Origin: a virus
Virus record (IMG/VR): IMGVR_UViG_3300027801_000038
Location: 1 to 49,469 of that record
Reading direction: 5' to 3' (one strand)
DNA length: 49,469 bases
Below the pieces are notes generated by a model. That model worked only from the letters and a program-made list of their open reading frames with translations, was not told where the DNA came from and made no database searches. The translations under genes and the position numbers were made by a program. Every line of letters starts with the position of its first letter. Position 1 is the stretch's first letter. Shown one piece after another: positions 6,743 to 14,370 of the stretch.

Positions 6743-7336
6743 ATGACGAGTCGTGATGGTTACGATGCATACACATTATACCTTGGTATAAAATTGCACT
6801 TCCATTCTGAGAGTTACGATTTCGTTAAGTATAACGGAAAGGTTAAATCAGACATCAACTCATTTTTAAAAAGAAAGGACAAATACCATTTCGGTAAGTT
6901 GTTCAAAACTTATAAACAAGACCTACAAGATTTTTATATAGCAAACCTATCCTTTAAAGATTATTGGGCAGGTGACTTGTTGGATAAAGAATGTGACAAA
7001 CGGTACAAGGAATGGAAGAACCGTAATCAGAAACTTGGTTACATGTTTGAAACCGAAGTGTCCGATCTGTTGGGGAAGTTTAAAATTGAGACACAACTTA
7101 AGGTTGTCAATGGTCAACATCCTCGTCTACTCAAAGCATACATGAGTAAACAGATAAGTCTAGAAACTATTTGTATCATGGATGAGATAATAGGTTTCAC
7201 TAAAGATTGGGACACACTTATATCTGAACAGATAGTGTATCCTGATTTACGAATAAAGATAAACAAGTACAAGTCATTCCTTACATATGACCAATCCAAA
7301 TACAAGACTAAACTTATAGAATTATGTACGAAGTAA
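6743..7336 (+). CDS. 59: gp59-like replicative helicase loader
   Basis: 197 residues against 217 in T4. The start directly abuts the preceding stop. Aligned features with T4 gp59 include YDAYTLYLGIKLHF near the N-terminus, YDFVKYNGKV, KRKDKYHFGKLFKTYK and YIANLSFKDYWAGDL. The C-terminal half has the same all-helical ISLETICIMDEIIGF segment. gp59 loads the gp41 helicase on gp32-coated forked DNA. The 33-59-32 neighbourhood supports the assignment. The last 13 bases overlap the next gene. Confidence 0.85.
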   Translation: MTSRDGYDAYTLYLGIKLHFHSESYDFVKYNGKVKSDINSFLKRKDKYHFGKLFKTYKQDLQDFYIANLSFKDYWAGDLLDKECDKRYKEWKNRNQKLGYMFETEVSDLLGKFKIETQLKVVNGQHPRLLKAYMSKQISLETICIMDEIIGFTKDWDTLISEQIVYPDLRIKINKYKSFLTYDQSKYKTKLIELCTK

Positions 7337-8046
7337 CAATTGTAGGAAACGGCCCAAGTCGATTGGGTTGTGATCTTAGTAATATAACCCATGAAGTGTG
7401 GGGGTGTAATGCAATCTTCCGTGACACTAAAGATTGTGATATAGTGTTTGCAGTTGACATGCCAATGCAGAAAGAGATAGTCGAGTCGGGTTACTATAGA
7501 GGTAACCTAGTTGCATTCGCAGATATAGAACCATTGGATATTATGATGATGGAGTTGATGAAGCCCGGCTTTGAATATACACATAGTGTCAATGTTAGTG
7601 TCAAAGATGATGATACTCATTTTATTATTCAGGGAAATGCAACCGAAACAGATTTTTTGGGTCTTGTAAATCCCCATCTCATTGTTACATATAACGATAC
7701 AATGTTAAGAAATTTATTGACTGGAATGTCTGCATTAGGATTTGCAATGTTACAGGGATATGAAAGAATCAACCTAATCGGGTTTGATGGTTTGGAACAC
7801 TTAGGTGAACCAGCAAATATTTATGAAGGTAGTATTAACTATCCGACTAAATACACAACAGAGGATTCTGTACTTAGTGTACAGAGGTCTCAGTTCATAG
7901 CACTACTAGAATGGTACTATGGAAAAGGTTCAATATACTGGCAAAACCCTCTAGACAAAGAGGACGAAATCAAGTATAATGAACTATCTTATTATGAAAT
8001 AAGTGAAGAATGGATTTTAGGTCAAGGCTTGAAATCTTTAATATGA
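7324..8046 (+). CDS. GNGPS-motif Rossmann-like protein, possible glycosyltransferase relative
   Basis: 240 residues. It opens YEVTIVGNGPSRLG, with VGNGPS at residues 7-12. This strand-plus-glycine turn is seen in nucleotide-binding proteins of the DUF115/MptE-like and sialyltransferase-like groups. DIVFAVDMPM and INLIGFDGLEH look like further strands of the same sheet. It starts inside the end of gp59 (13-base overlap) and separates gp59 from gp32, which are adjacent in T4. It is therefore probably co-expressed with replication genes. The substrate is unknown; sugar-nucleotide transfer is only a suggestion. Confidence 0.6.
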   Translation: MYEVTIVGNGPSRLGCDLSNITHEVWGCNAIFRDTKDCDIVFAVDMPMQKEIVESGYYRGNLVAFADIEPLDIMMMELMKPGFEYTHSVNVSVKDDDTHFIIQGNATETDFLGLVNPHLIVTYNDTMLRNLLTGMSALGFAMLQGYERINLIGFDGLEHLGEPANIYEGSINYPTKYTTEDSVLSVQRSQFIALLEWYYGKGSIYWQNPLDKEDEIKYNELSYYEISEEWILGQGLKSLI

Positions 8047-8086
8047 TAAAATTGTTAATAAAATTGTAATACAATAGGAGAATACA

Positions 8087-8986
8087 ATGTCAAGTAGTTT
8101 AGATAAACTAAGAGCAGCAATGGAAACTGCTTCCCCATCTGATGGTGGAAAACAAAAATCCTTTAATGACGAAAGAGTGTGGAAACCTGAACTGGATAAA
8201 ACTGGTAATGGATATGCAGTAGTTCGTTTTTTACCAACCCCCGATGGAGAAGAGATGCCTTGGGTATCTTATTTCGATCATGGCTTTCAAGGGCCAGGTG
8301 GATGGTATATTGAGAAGTCTTTAACGACTCTTAATAAAAAAGACCCTGTAAGTGAATATAACACTTCGTTATGGAACACTGGAATTGAAGCAAACAAAGA
8401 GATTGCAAGGAAACAAAAACGCAGACTGCATTATGTTTCTAATGTCTATGTTGTTTCTGATCCTAAGAATCCTGATAACGAAGGTAAAGTGTTCATGTAT
8501 AGGTTCGGAAAGAAAATCTTCGAACAGTTAAAAGAAGCAATCTCACCAGCATTTGAAGATGAGAAAGCAATCAATCCTTTTGACTTAAGAGATGAAGGTG
8601 CAAACTTCAAAATCAAAATTAGAAAAGTTGATGGTTATTGGAACTACGACAAATCTGAGTTTGATGCAACAGCACCTTTGTTTGATGATGAGGCAAAACT
8701 AAACTCAGTGTTTAGTCAAGTGCATTCATTGTCAGGTGTAATTGCCCCAAGTGAATTCAAGTCTTATGAAGAACTCAAAGAGAAGCTTCAACGAGTACTT
8801 GGAACTGTTGGGTCAACATCTACTGCTGAATCAGTTGCAGAAGACATGGACGAAGTTCCGTGGGCTAATGTGAATACTGAGACAGTAGCAGTTGAACCAG
8901 TAATTGAAAGTGTATCCCCTTCGGCTGGAACTAGTTCCGATGAAGTAGATGCAATGGATTACTTTAAGAAGTTAGCTCAAGACTAA
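8087..8986 (+). CDS. 32: gp32 single-stranded DNA-binding protein
   Basis: 299 residues, near T4's 301, with a strong AATAGGAGAA ribosome-binding site. The N-terminal LDKLRAAME is the basic cooperativity segment and the core contains MPWVSYFDHGF and GGWYIEKSLTTLNKKDPVSE. KVFMYRFGKKIFEQL and NPFDLRDEGANFKIKI are typical of gp32. The C-terminus is acidic, ending DEVDAMDYFKKLAQD, the part that docks replication proteins. The Cys/His zinc ribbon of T4 gp32 is absent: no Cys occurs in the segment around residues 60-110, as in other marine T4-like gp32. It coats ssDNA during replication and recombination. Confidence 0.95.
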   Translation: MSSSLDKLRAAMETASPSDGGKQKSFNDERVWKPELDKTGNGYAVVRFLPTPDGEEMPWVSYFDHGFQGPGGWYIEKSLTTLNKKDPVSEYNTSLWNTGIEANKEIARKQKRRLHYVSNVYVVSDPKNPDNEGKVFMYRFGKKIFEQLKEAISPAFEDEKAINPFDLRDEGANFKIKIRKVDGYWNYDKSEFDATAPLFDDEAKLNSVFSQVHSLSGVIAPSEFKSYEELKEKLQRVLGTVGSTSTAESVAEDMDEVPWANVNTETVAVEPVIESVSPSAGTSSDEVDAMDYFKKLAQD

Positions 8987-8997
8987 CTTCGATTGGG

Positions 8998-9041
8998 GTG
9001 CATAGGTTTTAATTATGAATATTTGTGATAAGTCTATGCAT
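8998..9041 (+). other. Stem-loop after gene 32 around a small start codon
   Basis: TGCATAG at 8999-9005 pairs perfectly with CTATGCA at 9034-9040, with an added G-U closing pair and a 28-base loop. The loop contains the ATG at 9015 of the next small ORF. It might limit transcription read-through or translation of that ORF. The large loop makes a chance match possible. Confidence 0.3.
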
Positions 9042-9182
9042 TCACTGAGACCGTGGATTAAGGGGGTACTCAGTAAGGGTAAGGTTGACAGCATTAAAGC
9101 GGGTCAATCGGTGTGGAGCGGGTATGCTGTAAGGCGTGGGGCGACTACACACTTTTTTAATATAGATAGAATAGGACTTTAA
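9015..9182 (+). CDS. 55-residue basic protein before the bS21 gene
   Basis: The open frame fills the whole gap between gp32 and the bS21 gene and ends one base before the bS21 ATG. The protein is basic and hydrophobic-aromatic (HSLRPWIKGVLSKGKVDSIK; VWSGYAVRRGATTHFF), with sensible composition over its full length. No Shine-Dalgarno is visible and the start lies in a stem-loop. Base composition is richer in G than its neighbours. It is possibly a real small protein coupled to bS21, or alternatively a structured leader RNA for bS21. Confidence 0.45.
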   Translation: MNICDKSMHSLRPWIKGVLSKGKVDSIKAGQSVWSGYAVRRGATTHFFNIDRIGL

Positions 9183-9425
9183 ATGCCACAAGTAACACCG
9201 AAATACAATCCTAAGACGAGACAGTCAGAATCGTTTGATGGATTATTACGGCGTTTTAAAAAGGCATGTGACAATGCAGGGATTATTCAAGAAGTCCGTG
9301 ACAGGGAATATTACGAGAAACCTAATCAGGTTAAACATAAGAAACTTCAGCAACAAAAGAGACGTAAGAAACTTGAAGCAATTAAGAAATCTAAAGAGAG
9401 TGGTCGTTCTCGACATCCTTGGTGA
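9183..9425 (+). CDS. rpsU: Phage-encoded small-subunit ribosomal protein bS21
   Basis: 80 residues. [28 protein letters not shown] and [12 protein letters not shown] follow the bS21 signature of E. coli S21 closely: an FDxxLRRFKxxCxxAGxxxExRxxxxYEKP pattern, then a basic helix. bS21 sits near the anti-Shine-Dalgarno end of 16S rRNA and helps choose messages. Phage copies are known in marine phages, including pelagiphages. Here it could replace the host S21 and favour phage messages, for example those lacking a Shine-Dalgarno or leader. The N-terminal extension [15 protein letters not shown] is longer than in E. coli. Confidence 0.9.
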   Translation: MPQVTPKYNPKTRQSESFDGLLRRFKKACDNAGIIQEVRDREYYEKPNQVKHKKLQQQKRRKKLEAIKKSKESGRSRHPW

Positions 9426-9431
9426 TAGATC

Positions 9432-9638
9432 ATGAATCCCATCAATGGCAAGGGGTCTAAGAGAAGACCCGAATCAGGTAATTCCTACGGTGATAATTGG
9501 GAGTTAATCTATGGAAAGACAAATCCAGTTAAAAAGAATATGGATAAATTTCATAAACCTTCAACCCATCCTGATAAAACTAAGTATAACCGAAAGGTAA
9601 CTAAAGCAGATATCCTTAAAGGGCCTGACTTTAGCTAA
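9432..9638 (+). CDS. Small basic phage protein of unknown function
   Basis: 68 residues. It begins MNPINGKGSKRRPESGNSYG, followed by DNWELIYGK. The opening NGKGSKRRP and the short aromatic stretch after it resemble a small protein common in many phages. The rest is Lys/Pro-rich and probably disordered. It is the last plus-strand gene before the strand switch. It converges with the tape-measure gene with a single base between the stops and no visible terminator. Confidence 0.65.
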   Translation: MNPINGKGSKRRPESGNSYGDNWELIYGKTNPVKKNMDKFHKPSTHPDKTKYNRKVTKADILKGPDFS

Positions 9639-9639
9639 C

Positions 9640-11613
9640 TTAATTTGCGTATTGCAATGTATGGTCTTGGTCAGTGGTAACTTGGTGGCCAATAACTGTT
9701 TGACCCCCAGTCACAATTGAAGAATTATCAGCAATTGATGAGGTATTAATGTTGTTCATATTCAATTCTTTTCTTTCTCTTGCATCTTCGGTAGCGTTTG
9801 CTAAATCATCTCCACCACTAACAGTTTCTTTCACTGCTTTCCAACCTTTGCTTAAGTTAGTTTCAACTTCAATGGAATTGTCCATTAGCGCTTGGTCAAT
9901 AACTGCTTGAGAGTTCTCACCCCCTACAACGGCTTCCCCTAAGTCAGTAGCCATGTCATCACCTGCTTTACCACCTAGAAGACCACCTACAATTGCACCA
10001 CCAACTCCACCAAGGAAACCACCTATTGCAGTTCCTATGCCGGGCCCGAAGAAAGAACCAATAAATGCACCAGCTTTAGCACCAGCGGCTCCACCTGCGA
10101 GGGCCCCTGCGAACGCACCAGTAGCTTTACCAGTTGAACCCACTAAATTAGCTTCATGAGCAGTTTCGAGTTTTTCAAATTCATCATCAGACATGTCTCT
10201 CATCTCACCATCGGCACCTTTAATTTTGAGTGTTCCTGCTTCTCTTTGTTTCTTAAGTGCTTCAAACTTAGACATTTGTTCATCTACGTCAACGGCACCT
10301 TCTACAACTGCACCGATGATCGGTAACTTTTTAACTATAGCACCTAAACCTTTTTTAAGACCACTCCACATTCCACCTGATTTAGCAACTTCTTTAACAA
10401 CATCATCACCGGCTTTTAAACCTTGTCCTTGTCCTTTAAATCGTTTGTCGGGTGTGCCATCTGCTTTTAATTTGACACCTTTAGGCACTTTGTCCATCTT
10501 CGGTTTTGGTGGGAAGAGTTTAGAAAATCTATTTTGTAACCCTTTCCAACCTTTAGCAACCATGTCAGCGCCTGACTGAATAACTTTACCAGCACCCTCA
10601 ATAGCCTTCTTTACTGCGGTAGCTGCACCAGTAAATGCGCCTGCCTCAAACGCAGCCAAAATCAGACCAATTGCGGCCCCAATTGCTATAATGGGTAATA
10701 AAATACCAGCAGATATCAAGAGCAATGAAGTAGTGATACCCAACAATAAGAAGCCAAGTCTTTTCGATATCTTCTCTAGTGTTCCAGTATTATCCTCTTG
10801 TTGATCTATGCCATCCTGCTGACCTTCCAATCGTTCCTCATCCATTTCTAAACTTTTATTCATGAAACCACCCAACTTTTTAATTGGGGTAGCAAGAAAA
10901 CCAACCACATCCTTAGCTGCTGACCATTGTTTTGTAATTGCATCTAGGGGCGCAGCGATATCAACGAGACCACCAGTCATGGTTTTTATACCAGCAGTGA
11001 ATTTATCAAACCCATCACTGTTGTTGGCCTCTTCCATCTGTTTGAGTTTCTCATCGTTTATTTCTTTGGCAGCTAACTGATATTTTTCTGATTCCTTTTC
11101 TTCAATCTCAATTCTTTTATCTACACTAGATAGAATTTGTTCTTCTGTTTTTTTTCTTTTATCTTGTAACTCTTCAATAGATTTCATCTGATTATTAAGA
11201 GCTGCCCCCTGAAGCTTCGCACTCACTTCAATTTTATCAGCAATTTTTTTATCGAGCTCACCAAGTTTATTAGTCGATTTAAGTGCAGTTTCAAGTCTGT
11301 CTGTTCTTTCTTGTTCCAAGGTCTCTCGTATTTTGAGGGAGTCCTTAACAGCTTGATTAACTTTTATGAACTCAGAGTCGTTTTTAAATTTCTCTTGAAC
11401 TTTTAGAGATTTACGAGCAGCTAGTGCAGACGCGAATGTATCAGAAGAGTTGTTAGCGATGTCAGCTGCAGCTTTAGCCACATCAACATTGATATCTTTT
11501 AAGTTATTAATAACACCTTTAAATGCAGAAGGAAGCTTGGCACTAACCTTGGTTAATTCCTTAGTGTTCTTTAATATCTCTTTATTTTGATCTGCTACTG
11601 AGTCCTTGGCCAT
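9640..11613 (-). CDS. 29: Tail tape-measure protein candidate
   Basis: 657 residues, against 590 for T4 gp29. Residues 1-225 are charged coiled coil (KVSAKLPSAFKGVINNLKDI, EELQDKRKKTEEQILSS). A long hydrophobic segment near residues 285-330 follows (LGFLLLGITTSLLLISAGIL). A second Gly/Ala-rich membrane-like segment lies near 500-560 (AFAGALAGGAAGAKAGAF). Coiled coil plus hydrophobic, Gly-rich stretches is the usual make-up of tape measures. It comes after the gp26/gp51-like chaperone pair, the classical chaperone-then-tape-measure order. The gp29 name is by role and position; no clear sequence match was recognised. Confidence 0.6.
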   Translation of the reverse strand: MAKDSVADQNKEILKNTKELTKVSAKLPSAFKGVINNLKDINVDVAKAAADIANNSSDTFASALAARKSLKVQEKFKNDSEFIKVNQAVKDSLKIRETLEQERTDRLETALKSTNKLGELDKKIADKIEVSAKLQGAALNNQMKSIEELQDKRKKTEEQILSSVDKRIEIEEKESEKYQLAAKEINDEKLKQMEEANNSDGFDKFTAGIKTMTGGLVDIAAPLDAITKQWSAAKDVVGFLATPIKKLGGFMNKSLEMDEERLEGQQDGIDQQEDNTGTLEKISKRLGFLLLGITTSLLLISAGILLPIIAIGAAIGLILAAFEAGAFTGAATAVKKAIEGAGKVIQSGADMVAKGWKGLQNRFSKLFPPKPKMDKVPKGVKLKADGTPDKRFKGQGQGLKAGDDVVKEVAKSGGMWSGLKKGLGAIVKKLPIIGAVVEGAVDVDEQMSKFEALKKQREAGTLKIKGADGEMRDMSDDEFEKLETAHEANLVGSTGKATGAFAGALAGGAAGAKAGAFIGSFFGPGIGTAIGGFLGGVGGAIVGGLLGGKAGDDMATDLGEAVVGGENSQAVIDQALMDNSIEVETNLSKGWKAVKETVSGGDDLANATEDARERKELNMNNINTSSIADNSSIVTGGQTVIGHQVTTDQDHTLQYAN

Positions 11614-11625
11614 TTATTTTTCTCT

Positions 11626-12009
11626 TTATTTTCCGAATGCTTTTCCAGCTTCTGATATACCGAATGCACCTAGTGTAACTACAACAAATGATGTGTAGAT
11701 AGTTTCAGATACTTTCAAGTCCATATCAAATGCTAATGCTGTAACTAAATCTGTTATTCCAAACACGACCATCAATGCAAATGAAGTGAATCCTATGATT
11801 GCTTTTTCATTAACATCGTTATCATCTAAGAACAACATTCCAAATGTTCTCTTAGGTGGTTCAAGTTGATTTCGTGCTTTAACAGCATCTTCCTTCATCT
11901 CCTTGATTCGATCTTCTTGGTCATCGAGTTTTTCGATAAGTGCCATGTACTTATCTAAATCTATTTCAACTTCATTGCCACCCGATTTCTTATCGTCATC
12001 GTCGCTCAT
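11626..12009 (-). CDS. Two-helix membrane protein in the tail operon
   Basis: 127 residues with a strong AGAGGAAT ribosome-binding site. An acidic N-terminus (DDDDKK) is followed by a coiled-coil stretch (ALIEKLDDQEDRIKEMKEDA). Two hydrophobic helices come near residues 70-92 (AIIGFTSFALMVVFGITDLV) and 104-122 (IYTSFVVVTLGAFGISEAG). The size and two helices would fit a holin. A membrane-associated structural partner of the tape measure is equally possible given the position between chaperone and tape measure. No family recognised. Confidence 0.65.
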   Translation of the reverse strand: MSDDDDKKSGGNEVEIDLDKYMALIEKLDDQEDRIKEMKEDAVKARNQLEPPKRTFGMLFLDDNDVNEKAIIGFTSFALMVVFGITDLVTALAFDMDLKVSETIYTSFVVVTLGAFGISEAGKAFGK

Positions 12010-12086
12010 TTTTATTCCTCTATATTAAAAATTAAAAAATCACTTCACCGACACATAATTAATCCATTACTATCATTTGATCGTAC

Positions 12087-12275
12087 CTACTGGTTACGAG
12101 CTTGTGTTTGTCTATCCTTTTCTTCCTCTAGCCAATTCAGCAACAGAGAAATGTATATCTCTCTTTCCCATGGTATCATACTTTCTAGTTCTGTTAAACT
12201 GTACTTATGATGTTGCATCAATTGAAAGTTAGTTTTATAATAGTTTACTAAACTTTCATGAGAAAGAGATATTAA
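12087..12275 (-). CDS. 51: gp51-like tail chaperone extension reached by -1 frameshift
   Basis: Reading in the -1 frame from the T8 run at the end of gp26 gives 62 sense codons. They begin LISLSHESLVNYYKTNFQLM, continue QHHKYSLTELESMIPWEREI, and end at TAG 12087. The peptide is highly protein-like from its first residue, including the 19 codons before the first ATG (12218). That is expected if it is translated as a fusion to gp26, and not if it starts at ATG 12218. Tail chaperone C-terminal extensions made by frameshift (lambda gpG/gpGT type) have this position and style. The fusion would be 296 residues. Whether a 43-residue product from 12218 is also made is unknown. Confidence 0.65.
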   Translation of the reverse strand, partial: LISLSHESLVNYYKTNFQLMQHHKYSLTELESMIPWEREIYISLLLNWLEEEKDRQTQARNQ

Positions 12276-12976
12276 AAAAAATCTGATAGACCTCTAAGTG
12301 TTGAGGTATTTTTAGTACCACAAACATTACAGTCAAATTCCACCACCTCTTCAATGGTAGGAATTTGTTCGAAGAAGTCATTCAACTTCTCCATCTGATC
12401 TATTGTTAAACTCTCAATGAATTCAACAAGTTCTGCATCCTGAATTTCATCAGCTGTATATACAGTTTCTTCATCATATATACTTTCAATTCCGTATTTT
12501 AACAACTCAACAATTCTATCACTTGTCTCTTTCGAGTCAACCATTGCTAATTGTTTGGTTGATGGATAACGAAGAGTGACACCTAGTGTATCGGATAGTG
12601 CAATTGTTGGGTCAACAACTTGGTCAGAGAATTTAACTTTAACTTCTGATAAATCAACTTCAACTTCTCCTGAACCTACACATCCTGTTTTATTACAGTA
12701 CAATGCTACCTTAGTTGTTTCTCCTATCGACTTTGCTCTAATTTGTAAAAACAAATATTCCAAGTCAAAGATAGGTAGTTTATCCGAATCAACCTTTCCA
12801 TCTGTAACAGCTGTAACTAAACTTTTAACTGCACCAAGAGTTTCCATGTTGTCTTGACTTTCTTTTGCAAGTAGCAAGTACTTTTGTTCTTTCACTAGAA
12901 AAGGTCGAAACTCAACTTCCCTTCCCCCGCTTAATTGACACTTAAACTTAGGTGCCTTTTGGATTGGTAATCCCAT
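12272..12976 (-). CDS. 26: gp26-like baseplate hub assembly/tail chaperone protein
   Basis: 234 residues (T4: 208), with ribosome-binding site GGAGTAA. The N-terminus (GLPIQKAPKFKCQLSGGREV, FRPFLVKEQKYLLLAKES) and the C-terminus (FDCNVCGTKNTSTLRGLSDF) are typical of the T4 gp26 baseplate family. Cys94/Cys99 and Cys216/Cys219 could make one zinc site. The gene ends on a T8 run that can shift ribosomes into a gp51-like frame. In T4, gp26 and gp51 act in assembly of the baseplate hub. The following tape-measure candidate agrees with a tail chaperone role. Confidence 0.8.
   Translation of the reverse strand: MGLPIQKAPKFKCQLSGGREVEFRPFLVKEQKYLLLAKESQDNMETLGAVKSLVTAVTDGKVDSDKLPIFDLEYLFLQIRAKSIGETTKVALYCNKTGCVGSGEVEVDLSEVKVKFSDQVVDPTIALSDTLGVTLRYPSTKQLAMVDSKETSDRIVELLKYGIESIYDEETVYTADEIQDAELVEFIESLTIDQMEKLNDFFEQIPTIEEVVEFDCNVCGTKNTSTLRGLSDFF
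12274..12281 (-). other. Slippery T8 run for -1 frameshift at the end of gp26
   Basis: On the minus strand the gp26 frame ends GAT TTT TTT TAA. The heptamer T TTT TTT (12281-12275) allows both tRNAs to re-pair after a -1 slip. The slip bypasses the stop and enters the gp51-like frame at TTA. No strong downstream pseudoknot is obvious by eye. Confidence 0.6.
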
Positions 12977-12995
12977 AATTTACTCCATATTGTAA

Positions 12996-13790
12996 TTAAC
13001 CACCACCACCGAATAAATTATTAATCTGTGTGGTTCTCGTATCTAGATTTGATAAAGTCTTGTTAAATTTTCCACCTTTACCAAATCGGTCTAATATTTT
13101 TCCACCCTCTAATAGTGAATCTAATATTACTCGTCCTTTATTTAGTGCAGACCGTTCAGGTGCAGCCACATATTCTGACTCCCAATTCCTAAACGCAATC
13201 GTACATGTAAATTTCATTATTTCGTCACTAGTTCCCCGATTCAACTCTTGAGGTTCAAACTTAATAGGGTATGCTTCATATAGATTAACCTTTAAGGCCT
13301 TCTTCCCATCCAGTCTATGTTGAATGATCTCAACTTTGCCAATGTAATCATCGTACCATGACATACTTGGATTAAGTACACTACCAGTTTCATCATTTGT
13401 AGTACCTATAACATTTCCCTCTACATCTTTTTTCATAGTGGATGGTGCAGAACTGAATACTATTTGTTGCCATGCTTCAATGATTAATCTATCTGCAAAG
13501 TGTTGGTCACATATAAAGGTAAAATCCATTGAACCACCTGAACCATCTATTGTACCAGTTGGCATTTGTCTTACTTGACCATACTCAGAAAATGATTTAA
13601 CTTCAAGTTCTCTGCCTGGCAATTGACATGATTCTAATCTTACACCCATTAATTTTGATTCGGTCAACACATCATTGGAAAAACTGTTTGGTAGAAAGAA
13701 GTTTGCATCGAAACGGTTCGGCCTTGCACCCGAATCAAAATTATATTTTAGTTCGTCTATACTGGTGCCTTTTCTTGTAAAAATTGACAT
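12996..13790 (-). CDS. 54: gp54-like baseplate tail-tube initiator
   Basis: 264 residues (T4 gp54: 320). It has the tail-tube fold pattern: RPNRFDANFFLPNSF, ESCQLPGRELEVKSF, a turn and then DFTFICDQHFADRLIIEAW with WQQ. The strand KFTCTIAFRNWES comes near the end. Tube-type proteins in baseplates are gp54 (initiator) and gp48 (cap). gp48 is recognised separately at 14847, so this is best called gp54; gp19-type tube protein is the alternative. The C-terminal 50 residues are a Gly/Lys-rich tail. The start overlaps the preceding stop (TAATG), so it is coupled to the gene at 13790-14356. Confidence 0.65.
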   Translation of the reverse strand: MSIFTRKGTSIDELKYNFDSGARPNRFDANFFLPNSFSNDVLTESKLMGVRLESCQLPGRELEVKSFSEYGQVRQMPTGTIDGSGGSMDFTFICDQHFADRLIIEAWQQIVFSSAPSTMKKDVEGNVIGTTNDETGSVLNPSMSWYDDYIGKVEIIQHRLDGKKALKVNLYEAYPIKFEPQELNRGTSDEIMKFTCTIAFRNWESEYVAAPERSALNKGRVILDSLLEGGKILDRFGKGGKFNKTLSNLDTRTTQINNLFGGGG

Positions 13791-14356
13791 TAAAATTGTT
13801 TCCTAGATTCGGCATACACCGTGTTTGCATTAGTTCCTTTAAAATTTGAGGTTGGTAACATTGCAGCTACATCCCAATAATCTAAAGATATTTTCATTGG
13901 TTTTCTTATGATATGACTGTAGAGATATTTCTTAATACAGGGTTTTGCAAAACTTAATCTACTTACCTTCTGTATGTAATGATATTCTGCAAACACACCC
14001 TCATCCTTATTCTTTATCTTATATAATTCTTCTAACAACAAAGTTCTATGTCTTGGAGCAATGTAGTGTAAGTTCAACCCATAGAAACTATCTATAGGAC
14101 TAATGTCAAATGGAATTACTAGTGGAAATCTATCCCAGTATGGTAATTTCTTTTTTGTTTTTGCATCATAGAACATCATGTACATGTTACCTTCTATGAG
14201 TTGAGAGGTCTTAGTACCCTCTTGATATAGGCTATCCCTTATCATGGGTTTATAGATATTTCTAATTTGTGTTCTAAACCATTCTAAAGATTCTTGAGAA
14301 TGCACCCTGATTTCAGCGGGTTTTAGTTTTGTTAGGTTTTCGAATAAATCTGCCAT
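13790..14356 (-). CDS. Conserved virion-associated protein of unknown function
   Basis: 188 residues. The core DAKTKKKLPYWDRFPLVIPF followed by YGLNLHYIAPRHRTLL recurs in structural modules of marine T4-like phages, as I recall. No established role comes to mind. The C-terminal part (KYLYSHIIRKPMKISLDYWD) is basic and aromatic. It lies between gp4 and gp54 with its own late promoter. That promoter puts the predicted transcription start on the first base of the ATG at 14356. T4 has gp2 and gp53 near gp4, but the sequence does not look like either, and a better gp53 is at 15965. Confidence 0.7.
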   Translation of the reverse strand: MADLFENLTKLKPAEIRVHSQESLEWFRTQIRNIYKPMIRDSLYQEGTKTSQLIEGNMYMMFYDAKTKKKLPYWDRFPLVIPFDISPIDSFYGLNLHYIAPRHRTLLLEELYKIKNKDEGVFAEYHYIQKVSRLSFAKPCIKKYLYSHIIRKPMKISLDYWDVAAMLPTSNFKGTNANTVYAESRKQF

Positions 14357-14361
14357 ACTAC

Positions 14362-14369
14362 TATTTATA
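14362..14369 (-). promoter_or_regulatory. Late promoter TATAAATA, leaderless layout
   Basis: Minus-strand TATAAATA (14369 down to 14362), then GTAGT, then ATG at 14356. With T4-type spacing the +1 base is the A of the ATG. It lies just after the gp4 stop and no Shine-Dalgarno is present between. Confidence 0.8.
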
Positions 14370-14370
14370 C

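Noticed and set aside
8047-8086. Promoter in the gap before gp32
   Set aside because: Only AT-rich repeats are present (AAAATTGTTAAT, AAAATTGTAAT); spacing between possible boxes is too short.
10193-10579. Open frames on the plus strand within the tape-measure gene
   Set aside because: They are antisense shadows with Pro/Ser-rich composition and no start signals; the minus-strand 657-codon frame explains the region.
13790-14356. Assignment of this gene as gp53
   Set aside because: T4 order suggested it, but the protein at 15965 carries the gp53 core (KLYGNGDLHW, VNEFTNYYDW), so this one remains unnamed.
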